DNA of 28,914 bases from Candidatus Segatella albertsiae (GCA_002451555.1 DKCU01000141.1:9394-38307), one strand, 5' to 3'. Positions 19,001 to 24,941 are shown, counted from the first letter of the stretch. Notes: generated from the sequence alone by a model not told the origin. Numbers and translations: made by a program.

Positions 19001-19426
19001 GCTTACGTTAGATACTGGGACATTGGCAATGTCCTTGGATGTAACAGATGTAACGGCACCTGTCAAGTCCTTTTTCTTAACTGTACCATAACCGATGACT
19101 ACGACATCATTCAAGCTGTTTGATTCGTCTTCTAGTTTTACAGTAACGTTTGTTTTACCTGCAACATTGATTTCCTGAGGTTTCATACCGATGTATGAAA
19201 TCTTAAGCTTGTTGCTCTTTCCTTTTAGATTCACGGTGAAGTTTCCGTCAATATCAGTGACACCACCATTGCCGCTCACACCCATCTCCATGACGGATGC
19301 GCCGATGATAGGCTCACCAGTATTGTCAGTAACGACACCCTTAACCGTTTGCGCTGACATGCTTGTTACAGTGAACAAGAGACCACTAGCCAACGCAATT
19401 TTTAGTTTGTTTGATTTACCAGACAT
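16100..19426 (-). CDS. SusC/RagA-family TonB-dependent outer-membrane transporter (SusC2)
   Basis: The product has 1108 residues. The signal peptide (1-26, ending MSAQ) is followed by a CarboxypepD_reg-like domain ('VTDNTGEPIIGASV'). The plug carries 'VIGYGTVKKKDLTGAV' and 'LKDASSTAIYGARGANGVIIITTKSG', and the barrel ends '-SFVAGINVTF'. The N-terminal domain and plug are strongly alike in SusC1 and SusC2, while the barrel diverges, which is the pattern expected of paralogous importers with different ligands. It heads the second SusC-SusD-beta-helix operon, whose promoter (19471-19478) has operator C upstream. The leader is only about 40 nt. Confidence 0.96.
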   Translation of the reverse strand: MSGKSNKLKIALASGLLFTVTSMSAQTVKGVVTDNTGEPIIGASVMEMGVSGNGGVTDIDGNFTVNLKGKSNKLKISYIGMKPQEINVAGKTNVTVKLEDESNSLNDVVVIGYGTVKKKDLTGAVTSVTSKDIANVPVSNVSEAMTGKMAGVNITTTEGSPDADVKIRVRGGGSLSQDNSPLYIVDGFPVSSISDIAPSEIQSIDVLKDASSTAIYGARGANGVIIITTKSGSEGKTQVSFNASYGWKKNAKEIEVLNPYEFVLYQYEVASASNNPYKLGGTNYGNFWDYDIYKSMQGTNYQDEVFGRTGTQAIYNANVSGGSKDFKYNVSYSHNQENSIMEKSGYNKDNIGAKIQAKLNKWITFDFNGRMAYQKIKGLSGGADTNDSNAANSTVAQTITFAPIKELVASDDDEDNSSSSRRSPMERLEGTYKLQTRFQQNYNASLTWKPFKNWTAKTEFGYAWKYNDTDQAWTAKAFSNSKFGHNGRPQAQFVSDNYKSWRNANTLTYDNNKLFDGRDHLNVLVGHEWSSDMQTTRTSTSVDFPVDFTINQILSFTNTAETALGNEVDIKAKENMLSFFGRVNYTLADKYLMTFTLREDGSSKFGKNNRWGLFPSLALAWRMSDEKFMKGTEKWLSNLKLRLSYGTAGNNRIPSGMLSPTYVIADVSGKHPGFNEINTGMLEAYKANGKTVLYNSDLKWETTTTRNFGIDYGFFRGRINGTLDFYWNTTKDLLMLQTLPSATGYERQYQNVGTTSNKGIEWALNAALVDSKKFNLNFNFNISYNKNKIDKLEGGAHYETSSWGGTKINKSTGDFLLEEGGRLGELWGYKQQGFYTVFDPATGTGDLIYDGAKWRLATEADGHVGGDVKNNSSTLFGGLYPGGAKVECDEEGNAKYQRLGNTVPEVTGGFGFDGMWKTNIGNFDFNIFCNYSLGNKIYNATAQGASFYSGSQAGWNIINEFNSSKRYTWVDPSNGLNLGRPSSTTLEYYGGATGLMNRLNEINANASVWNPAANSTMVILDTYLEDASFLRINNITVGYTLPKNWVKKAWLESVRIYFTAYNVYCFTNYSGYDPEVDTSSKGNPMTPGIDYAAYPKSRSFVAGINVTF

Positions 19427-19470
19427 ACATTTATTTTGGTTAGATTAGTAAAAATTATATAATTCTGATG

Positions 19471-19478
19471 CAAAAATA
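19471..19478 (-). promoter_or_regulatory. -7 box of the SusC2 operon promoter
   Basis: TATTTTTG on the minus strand, followed by CATC. The nearest upstream TTTG is only 12 nt away, not 19-21. Operator C begins 42 nt upstream. Confidence 0.6.
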
Positions 19479-19520
19479 GTGATTTTTGTTCAAACAACCA
19501 TGATTTTTGGCGATTTATTT

Positions 19521-19536
19521 ACGTAAACGTTTTCGA
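19521..19536 (-). promoter_or_regulatory. Operator C: LacI/PurR-like palindrome upstream of SusC2
   Basis: The plus strand reads ACGTAAACGTTTTCGA. The half nearer the promoter is GTTTACGT in gene orientation, identical to that of operator A. It lies between the pectinesterase terminator and the SusC2 promoter. Confidence 0.75.
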
Positions 19537-19596
19537 GTTTGTGCAATTTTTCGCTTTCTTTTAGTCACAATAGTTGTGGTTTTATATACAAAAAGA

Positions 19597-19631
19597 AAGG
19601 TGCAACGCCCCATTTATAGACGTTGCACCTT
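19597..19631 (-). terminator. Intrinsic terminator of the pectinesterase gene
   Basis: A perfect 11-bp stem AAGGTGCAACG/CGTTGCACCTT with a 13-nt loop is followed on the minus strand by TCTTTTTG. It lies about 60 nt after the stop codon and resembles the other terminators in the window. Confidence 0.8.
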
Positions 19632-19691
19632 AGTTTGATAGAAAAATGTGTTATTTGTTTCTTTTTTGAAAGTTATTTGTTTCTTTCGGAA

Positions 19692-22600
19692 TTACTTGAC
19701 GACAACCTTGATGGTCTTCTTGCTGCCATCCACCATCGTCTTGACCACGATGTTGATGCCATGTTGCAATTTGCTTACCTGCATGCCATCGGTGGTGTAA
19801 ATCTTGGTGCTCAAAACATCAGTCGCTGTCGCTACGTTCTCAATGCCTGTGCTGATGGTTGCTACGGTTGCTTCACCGAGACCGCCCATCTCGTTGGCTG
19901 CGCGAACGCTCCAAGTGGCGGTTGCGTCATCAACCGTGTAGTTAGGCTCGATGGTGAAATCTACAGCCTTGCCATCCTTGCAAACTGCCCAAAGAAGTGC
20001 GTACTGGCTATTGTCCCAAGAGAGGCTCTTGCCTGTCAACTTCACATGGGTTGGAGCAGAAGCCTGCTCGGTGGCTGCTGTTGGATCCCAATCGTCATCG
20101 CCGCCCAATACATTCTCGATGGTATAGAATGCAGCTTCGTCAGCTGTGAGGACAGGACTTTCAGCAGTCTCGTTGCGACGGTTGGTGTAGTTGTTGCCAT
20201 CCTTGGCATCGTAAGCGTCATATACTTGCTTTCTGCCGCTCAAATCTACAGTCGTGCCAGTTGCAGTGGTGGAGTTGTACTCGGCGAAGCGTTTAGGATA
20301 ACCACCGCTCATCTCGTCCCATCCGGCAGCGGTAGGAATCACTTCCATCTTGGTGTCGATGAAGAGGGCGATAGGTGTACCCTTGCCCCATGGACGACCG
20401 AGGGTGTATTTGCCGTTGATGCCTTCTTGACTTCCGTCCTTGATGGTGCAATCCTTGAAGATGTAACCATACTTGGTAGGTAGAGAAGGAACGGCGAGAT
20501 AACCTGTGCCGCACATCACGAGATCTACATTATTATAATATACGTCACCCTTGCCGCAGAGGTAGTCGGTGTTGCCACGCAAGATGCCGCCCTCGAAGTA
20601 GAAGCGTCCATCGTTACTGTTGTTGGATACGTAGGTGTCCTGGTATGCCCAGAGGTTCACGTTCTTGCAGATGGTCTTGCTGCTCTTGTCGTTGAGTACG
20701 ATGTCACGACCTTTCTTGTCGCCCATGCTGCTGTACATCTTGATGTCTTGGAAGTAAGTGCCAGTAGCTCCGCTGTTCAGGTCGAGAACATCACCCGTTC
20801 CGATGCCTTCCAGTATATTTGCTATACCATAGCCATTGTCGGCCTCTACATTAGGTACGGTGTTGGTCAAGGCTGTGTTGTCATTACCCTCACCTATAAT
20901 GGATACGTTAGGTGCATTCAGATAGGTAGTAGGGTCTGGGTATGTCTTCTTGTCGGTATTGCTGGTTTTGGTGGCAGTCTTGCTGGCAGGAATCTTATAG
21001 TCGCCTTGCTTGACGAAGATTCGGAATCGCTTGCTGGTGTCGGTGCGCTTGTTGGCTGCGTCGATGGCTGCTGCAAATTCTTCGCCCGATGATACGATGA
21101 CATCGTAGAGTGCCTTGGTCACTGCTGGTTTCTCCTTGGTAGAGAAGTGGATGGTGATGTCGTTGGCAATGGCGTTGTCGGTCAAGTCTGCTACGGAGCC
21201 TGCATTGAGGGTGAAGGTGTATGCGGTGGCATAGCTCAAGCCCTTGTATGCGAAGGTAATGGTCTTGCCTGATACGACACCTTCGACTGTCTTGCCGTCG
21301 AGTGACGCTTTGGCGTTGTCGGTGAGTTTTACCTTCTCGTCGAATGCCAAGACAATCTTGCCGTTGGCAGATGCGTTGGTTGCGCCTTCAGCTGGTACGC
21401 TAGTGACAAGGACTGGTGCAGTGCCGTCGTCGATGAGTTTGGCTGTGCCTGTGATGTAGATGCCTGCGAGGGCGATGCCATCGTTGTCACCTTTGGTTCC
21501 TTTTATTTCTGATGTCTTATCGGCTATCCAACGGATATATACTTCTGACTTGTTGTTAGCTGCTGAAGGGAGGGTAAACTCGCCTTCTGTCCAGGATTTT
21601 GCGCCTGGAATGTGGATAGCACCTACCTTCGTCCATCCCTCTCCATTGAGAGAGTATTCTACATTGTATGTCTCGTAGGCATTGTAATTGTATGTCATGC
21701 TACTCTTCACCTTGATGTCGGTGAAGGCTGTGGCATTGAACTTGGTCTGCCAGTAGGTCTCGCCGAGAGCCTTGGTTGATACCTTGGTCCAGTTGACTGC
21801 GGCATTCTTGCCTTCGTATCCACCTGCGGAATTGCTTTTGTCGAGCCATCCGTATGAGTTGCCGTCGGCATCACGGAGTACGAGTTGTACGGCATCGTTG
21901 TCTGCGGCGGCGAAATCAGCTGCACGTCCTTCCTTGCCTTCCTTGTAGAAGTCCCATGCCACGATGAAGTCCTTGGCAGAATAAGTAGCGGTGAATGTCT
22001 TGTCGCTATCCATCGTTACCTTGTGCTCGGCAGCGGTTTCGCCATCGTCCCAGTTGTTGAAGGTGAGGATGTCGTTGCTGGATGCAGTCATGGTTACCTC
22101 TGTGCCTTCCTCGTACATGTTCTTGCCATCCACTACCTCTGGGGTAGGGAAGAGGGAAACCATATAGTCCTTGGCTCCGCCTTCTACGGAGTAATTGAGG
22201 GCGTATGTGTTTACCTTCTTGTAGTTGGCAACCAAAGAAGTGTTGGCATTGATGCCGAATGTGTAAACTTTTTCTGTGGAAAGTTCCTTGCCTTCGCCAT
22301 CAGTCCAGTTGACGAACTTGTAGCCGAACTTGTCGTTGGCGGTCACCTTGATTTCGGTCTCGGCATCGAATGTGTTGCCTGCTGGAAATACCGTGGCAGG
22401 TGTCATGTCGGCAGGATTGGTAGCGACGTTGAGAGAATATTGCTCTACGGATTCTGTTGTTCCGTTGAGCAAACCATTGATATGGACATCTGCGAAACCA
22501 CCCTGTTTGCCACTGTTTACGCCTACCGTGCAACTTAAGGTGAAACCATCTGAAGAGGTAAGTTTAGCCTGCTGTTCTGCAGTAAGCGTAATGTCGAAAT

Positions 22601-23117
22601 GGTTGGTGAAGTTGCTGTTCTTGCCGTATTTGTCACTTTCGGCAGTCTTGTTGTCTCTTTGTGCGGTGAAATTGCCGAGGTCAACAGATGTGCCGTCGCT
22701 CAACTTGGCTGTTACGGTAACTCCGTTTTCTGCATCGGTGCCAAAGCGGTTGATGTAAGCGCTAACGGATGTTGGGGTGAAAGTCAAGCCTTTGGTTGGT
22801 TTCACGGTCCATTCCACTGCTTTGGTTGTTCCTTTAGGATTGAATGCTGTCATCGTCATTTTGTTGCCTTTGGCATCAAGTGTCGTTGTCGATGTTTTGG
22901 CAACGACCGTTAGGTCGCCCGTGTTGACGTTGACCATGCTGAACCCATCTTCAGGGGTCTTGGTGTAGTTGGTTGCATAGTCAGTGGCATTGTTGAATGC
23001 CCATACTACACTTGCCGTTTCGTTGGTGTAGGTCTTGCCGCCTGTGCCGGCAAAGGAAACCAAAGAAATGCACAGGACTAAGAATAATAGTCCGAATCTT
23101 AGTAGATTTCTTCTCAT
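19692..23117 (-). CDS. Secreted multidomain pectinesterase (carbohydrate esterase family 8) with InlB-type repeats and sorting-type tail
   Basis: The product has 1141 residues with a signal peptide (1-23). Domains in order: beta-sandwich module (about 30-220); two divergent InlB B-type repeats (about 226-300 and 305-382, 'FNNWDDGETAAEHKVTM'); second beta-sandwich (about 384-562, possible CBM); Ig-like Big_5 type (about 565-660); CE8 beta-helix (about 668-965); FN3-like segment (about 1010-1085); and C-terminal tail 'IYTTDGMQVSKLQHGINIVV'. Catalytic residues are visible: Q826 and D827 in 'AYQDTY', nucleophile D851 in 'GNTDYLCGKG', and R908 in 'LGRPW'. The enzyme removes methyl esters from homogalacturonan, preparing it for GH28. 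Typical CE8 catalytic units are about 300 residues, so most of this protein is probably for binding or spacing. It is monocistronic with operator D, promoter and terminator. Confidence 0.93.
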   Translation of the reverse strand: MRRNLLRFGLLFLVLCISLVSFAGTGGKTYTNETASVVWAFNNATDYATNYTKTPEDGFSMVNVNTGDLTVVAKTSTTTLDAKGNKMTMTAFNPKGTTKAVEWTVKPTKGLTFTPTSVSAYINRFGTDAENGVTVTAKLSDGTSVDLGNFTAQRDNKTAESDKYGKNSNFTNHFDITLTAEQQAKLTSSDGFTLSCTVGVNSGKQGGFADVHINGLLNGTTESVEQYSLNVATNPADMTPATVFPAGNTFDAETEIKVTANDKFGYKFVNWTDGEGKELSTEKVYTFGINANTSLVANYKKVNTYALNYSVEGGAKDYMVSLFPTPEVVDGKNMYEEGTEVTMTASSNDILTFNNWDDGETAAEHKVTMDSDKTFTATYSAKDFIVAWDFYKEGKEGRAADFAAADNDAVQLVLRDADGNSYGWLDKSNSAGGYEGKNAAVNWTKVSTKALGETYWQTKFNATAFTDIKVKSSMTYNYNAYETYNVEYSLNGEGWTKVGAIHIPGAKSWTEGEFTLPSAANNKSEVYIRWIADKTSEIKGTKGDNDGIALAGIYITGTAKLIDDGTAPVLVTSVPAEGATNASANGKIVLAFDEKVKLTDNAKASLDGKTVEGVVSGKTITFAYKGLSYATAYTFTLNAGSVADLTDNAIANDITIHFSTKEKPAVTKALYDVIVSSGEEFAAAIDAANKRTDTSKRFRIFVKQGDYKIPASKTATKTSNTDKKTYPDPTTYLNAPNVSIIGEGNDNTALTNTVPNVEADNGYGIANILEGIGTGDVLDLNSGATGTYFQDIKMYSSMGDKKGRDIVLNDKSSKTICKNVNLWAYQDTYVSNNSNDGRFYFEGGILRGNTDYLCGKGDVYYNNVDLVMCGTGYLAVPSLPTKYGYIFKDCTIKDGSQEGINGKYTLGRPWGKGTPIALFIDTKMEVIPTAAGWDEMSGGYPKRFAEYNSTTATGTTVDLSGRKQVYDAYDAKDGNNYTNRRNETAESPVLTADEAAFYTIENVLGGDDDWDPTAATEQASAPTHVKLTGKSLSWDNSQYALLWAVCKDGKAVDFTIEPNYTVDDATATWSVRAANEMGGLGEATVATISTGIENVATATDVLSTKIYTTDGMQVSKLQHGINIVVKTMVDGSKKTIKVVVK

Positions 23118-23175
23118 TGTTTGTTACTTTTAGGTTTATTTTGAGTTTATTTCTTCAAAGTTGTAGTTTGTGTGG

Positions 23176-23183
23176 CAAAAGTA
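23176..23183 (-). promoter_or_regulatory. -7 box of the pectinesterase promoter
   Basis: TACTTTTG on the minus strand lies 58 nt before the start codon. No TTTG occurs at 19-21 nt spacing. Operator D starts 44 nt upstream. Confidence 0.6.
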
Positions 23184-23227
23184 CAATAAATAATTGGAAG
23201 GTAGAGTAGAGAATATGCGATAAGTGT

Positions 23228-23243
23228 ACGTAATCGTTTGCGT
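23228..23243 (-). promoter_or_regulatory. Operator D: LacI/PurR-like palindrome upstream of pectinesterase
   Basis: The plus strand reads ACGTAATCGTTTGCGT, identical over all 16 bases to operator E. In gene orientation the half nearer the promoter is GATTACGT. Confidence 0.8.
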
Positions 23244-23267
23244 GAGGATGAGGGGTATGCTAATAAA

Positions 23268-23312
23268 ATCCCTTGTAGCATATTCTATTGATAGATATGT
23301 GCTGCAAGGGAT
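23268..23312 (-). terminator. Intrinsic terminator of the tiny gene pair
   Basis: A long stem (left arm 23268-23283 ATCCCTTGTAGCATAT, right arm 23295-23312, with G-U pairs and minor mismatches) is followed on the minus strand by TTTTATTAG. It lies just after the 39-codon reading frame and before operator D, separating that unit from the pectinesterase gene. Confidence 0.75.
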
Positions 23313-23321
23313 AGTTGCTGT

Positions 23322-23441
23322 TTAGAAATTGTGATAAGATTTCTTTTTCTTCTTTTCCTTTCTCTCATTTATTTCTGTGCCTACATACAGAATAATGGTT
23401 ATAACCAAACAAATGGTTATGAAAAAATTTAATGAACTCAT
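23322..23441 (-). CDS. Candidate 39-residue small membrane protein
   Basis: An ATG at 23441 opens 39 codons ending in TAA at 23322. The product begins MSSLNFFITICLVITIILYV, a single membrane-spanning stretch (about residues 5-20), followed by a charged tail (INERKEKKKKK). It starts 11 nt after the stop codon of the 61-residue gene and ends 10 nt before the terminator at 23268-23312, so it fills the 3' part of that transcript exactly. I recognise no family. It could be a small single-pass membrane protein translated with its neighbour, or chance. Confidence 0.4.
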   Translation of the reverse strand: MSSLNFFITICLVITIILYVGTEINERKEKKKKKSYHNF

Positions 23442-23452
23442 ATTGTAATTTA

Positions 23453-23638
23453 TTATGGTTTTAATGTTTTATCTGCTAGGATAGCAAATGCTAATCGAGC
23501 TTTTTTACTATCCCTCGCTTCTTTTTCTAACTCTGTTCTAAGAGCGGATTCTTTTACGATTTCAGTTTCCGCCCTTTGTCTTGTGGCTTCTCTTACGCCT
23601 TGCGCAATTTCTGCCGTGATTTCTTCTTTTGTTTTCAT
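23453..23638 (-). CDS. Small charged helical protein, 61 residues, function unknown
   Basis: The reading frame extends upstream to a Met at 23698, but the promoter -7 box at 23668-23675 puts the transcript start below that, so the start at 23638 (MKTKEEITAEIAQGV) is chosen. The 61 residues are almost entirely charged and alanine-rich and predict one or two amphipathic helices ('REATRQRAETEIVKESALRTELEKEARD'), with a less charged end 'LAFAILADKTLKP'. No signal peptide, cysteine cluster or recognisable DNA-binding motif is seen. It heads a probable two-gene unit with the 39-residue membrane-protein candidate and has a good -33/-7 promoter, unlike the pectin-regulated genes. I do not recognise the family. 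Confidence 0.55.
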   Translation of the reverse strand: MKTKEEITAEIAQGVREATRQRAETEIVKESALRTELEKEARDSKKARLAFAILADKTLKP

Positions 23639-23667
23639 TCTATACTTGTTTGATGATGACTCTGTTG

Positions 23668-23699
23668 CAAAAGTACGAAAAGAAAATGATAACTCCAAA
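23668..23699 (-). promoter_or_regulatory. Promoter of the 61-residue protein gene
   Basis: TTTG (23699-23696), a 20-nt spacer and TACTTTTG (23675-23668) give a good match to the Bacteroidota consensus. The leader is about 25 nt. Confidence 0.7.
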
Positions 23700-23755
23700 A
23701 GATTTCTTATTTATTTTGAATTTTAGCTTTGTGGACTTAATTTGTGGGTATAAAC

Positions 23756-23771
23756 ACGTAATCGTTTGCGT
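23756..23771 (+). promoter_or_regulatory. Operator E: LacI/PurR-like palindrome upstream of the 240-residue secreted protein
   Basis: ACGTAATCGTTTGCGT, identical to operator D, also followed by GAG. The half nearer the plus-strand promoter is GTTTGCGT. It lies between two divergent promoters, but its 43-nt spacing to the plus-strand -7 box matches the other regulated genes, so the plus-strand gene is the likely target. Confidence 0.8.
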
Positions 23772-23814
23772 GAGATTTTAAGTTCATAGTGGTTCAATGT
23801 ATGGGAGAAAGTGT

Positions 23815-23822
23815 TACCTTTG
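23815..23822 (+). promoter_or_regulatory. -7 box of the 240-residue secreted protein gene
   Basis: TACCTTTG followed by CAGC. There is no TTTG at 19-21 nt upstream. Operator E ends 43 nt upstream. The inferred leader is about 83 nt. Confidence 0.65.
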
Positions 23823-23865
23823 CAGCAGAATCTACTAAAGTTTTGGAATACAAACTTAATGTTGG

Positions 23866-23905
23866 TATAAACTTAAAACAAAAATAAATATAAACTTAAA
23901 ACAAA
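23866..23905 (+). repeat. 17-bp direct repeat in the leader of the 240-residue protein gene
   Basis: TATAAACTTAAAACAAA occurs at 23866-23882 and again, identical, at 23889-23905, five bases before the start codon. It may be a simple slippage duplication, or an A-rich translation-enhancing leader of the kind seen in Bacteroidota. Confidence 0.8.
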
Positions 23906-23910
23906 CGATT

Positions 23911-24633
23911 ATGAAGAAATTCTTTACTCTTATCGCAGCTGTCGCTATGGCAGCAAGTATGAATGCGCAAGGTACTTATGCTGTTCAGGAAAAAGATGCT
24001 TTTACTGCGGGACAGATAATAAAATCTGTTGATAATGCAGTACTAACTTTGTCTTCTGAAATAGGTGAGATGAATGCGGGCAAGAAAACGGACAATTGGG
24101 CTGATGCGGATTTTAAAGCATATACTTATGCTAAGTCAGTGAATGGTTCTTATCATGTAGATGCTGTGCCAACAGGAGGATATTATCAAATTGATACCAA
24201 AAAAGCAGGTAAATTGACAGTTGCTGTTCAGTTAGCTAATGATAAAGCCTTTTATATCTTGGATAAATCTTTCAAGGAAGTTGAATATTCCTATATATTC
24301 CCAGATGCTAAGACGAATGGTAATCCTCAAACTATGACTACTCGTCCTAATGAGAAGAATGCTGATATAATAGAACATGTTATTGGTACAAAGTCTAATG
24401 GTACTGCTACCTTTGACGTTGTGGCTGATGGTACATATTATATCTTTGCCGCAGGCACGAAACTTGGCTTCTTTGGCTTTAAGTATACTGTTGATACAAC
24501 TAATGGAATCACTTCTATCAACTCAGCTTCTTCAGCTAAGTCATCCGTTACTTACAACCTCGCAGGTCAGCAGGTTTCCGACTCTTACAAGGGAATCGTA
24601 ATCAAGAACGGGAAGAAGTTCTTGAACAAGTAA
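23911..24633 (+). CDS. Secreted single-module beta-rich protein with sorting-type tail, probable pectin-regulon member
   Basis: The product has 240 residues with a signal peptide (1-19, ending MNAQ). The body (about 20-200) has the look of a beta-sandwich binding module: alternating strands such as 'GYYQIDTKKAGKLTVAVQLANDKAFYIL' and 'GTYYIFAAGTKLGFFGFKYTV', aromatic-rich, with no obvious catalytic motif. Similar modules occur attached to pectinases in Prevotella-like bacteria (recalled resemblance, not searched). The tail 'YNLAGQQVSDSYKGIVIKNGKK' is of the Por-sorting or cell-surface type. It is the only complete plus-strand gene, with its own operator E, promoter, leader and terminator. The operator spacing matches that of GH28, CE8 and both SusC operons. 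I infer a free-standing pectin-binding or surface protein; the function is unproven. Confidence 0.8.
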   Translation: MKKFFTLIAAVAMAASMNAQGTYAVQEKDAFTAGQIIKSVDNAVLTLSSEIGEMNAGKKTDNWADADFKAYTYAKSVNGSYHVDAVPTGGYYQIDTKKAGKLTVAVQLANDKAFYILDKSFKEVEYSYIFPDAKTNGNPQTMTTRPNEKNADIIEHVIGTKSNGTATFDVVADGTYYIFAAGTKLGFFGFKYTVDTTNGITSINSASSAKSSVTYNLAGQQVSDSYKGIVIKNGKKFLNK

Positions 24634-24729
24634 TTCCTCTTTTGGCAATTCATGTCTTCTATGACATTACAATAGAATTTGCTCAAAATTACAGAATGGT
24701 TTATAAGTAAATAGTTAGTAAAAAATGTT

Positions 24730-24774
24730 GACTCCTCTCTCGGTCGTAGCTAGACTGAGAGAGGAGTCTTTTTT
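24730..24774 (+). terminator. Intrinsic terminator of the 240-residue secreted protein gene
   Basis: A 16-bp stem with one G-T wobble (24730-24745 and 24753-24768), a 7-nt loop and six Ts (24769-24774). It lies about 95 nt after the stop codon. This is the only clear plus-strand terminator. Confidence 0.9.
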
Positions 24775-24801
24775 ATACCCTTGCCACCACTTTTATTTTT
24801 T

Positions 24802-24856
24802 CCTGGGCAGAGAAAAATTTTTCCCTGCCCAGGTAGAAATTTTTCTCTGCCCAGAG
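24802..24856. repeat. Palindromic intergenic element with three copies of an 18-mer
   Basis: The unit CTGGGCAGAGAAAAATTT occurs forward at 24803-24820, inverted with one change at 24815-24832, and inverted and identical at 24837-24854. The first two overlap in a near-perfect palindrome (24802-24833). The element lies between convergent genes, downstream of a good terminator, and lacks a T-tract in either direction. It could be a family of intergenic repeats. The rest of 24634-24941 holds only the terminator at 24730-24774. Confidence 0.8.
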
Positions 24857-24941
24857 AACAAAATGTCGCTGGTGTAGGAGAATATAAAGATTTGTGATAT
24901 TTTATTGACAAGACAGTACGGCTTACCAAGTTATGGATGGA

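Noticed and set aside
19623..20483. Plus-strand open frame of 286 codons opposite the pectinesterase
   Set aside because: It lies entirely antisense to the CE8 gene, whose catalytic motifs are intact. Its product has no recognisable domain and it lacks a promoter of its own.
21885..22538. Plus-strand open frame of 217 codons opposite the pectinesterase N-terminal region
   Set aside because: It is a shadow of the true coding strand; its composition follows codon-complement patterns and no domain is recognised.
23866..23905. The A-rich direct repeats as the start of a CRISPR array
   Set aside because: There are only two copies with a 6-bp gap and no spacers of normal length or cas genes.
24802..24833. 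Palindrome as a terminator for the AAA-nuclease gene
   Set aside because: Neither strand has a T-tract after the stem, and the near-perfect symmetry with a third copy suggests a repeat element.
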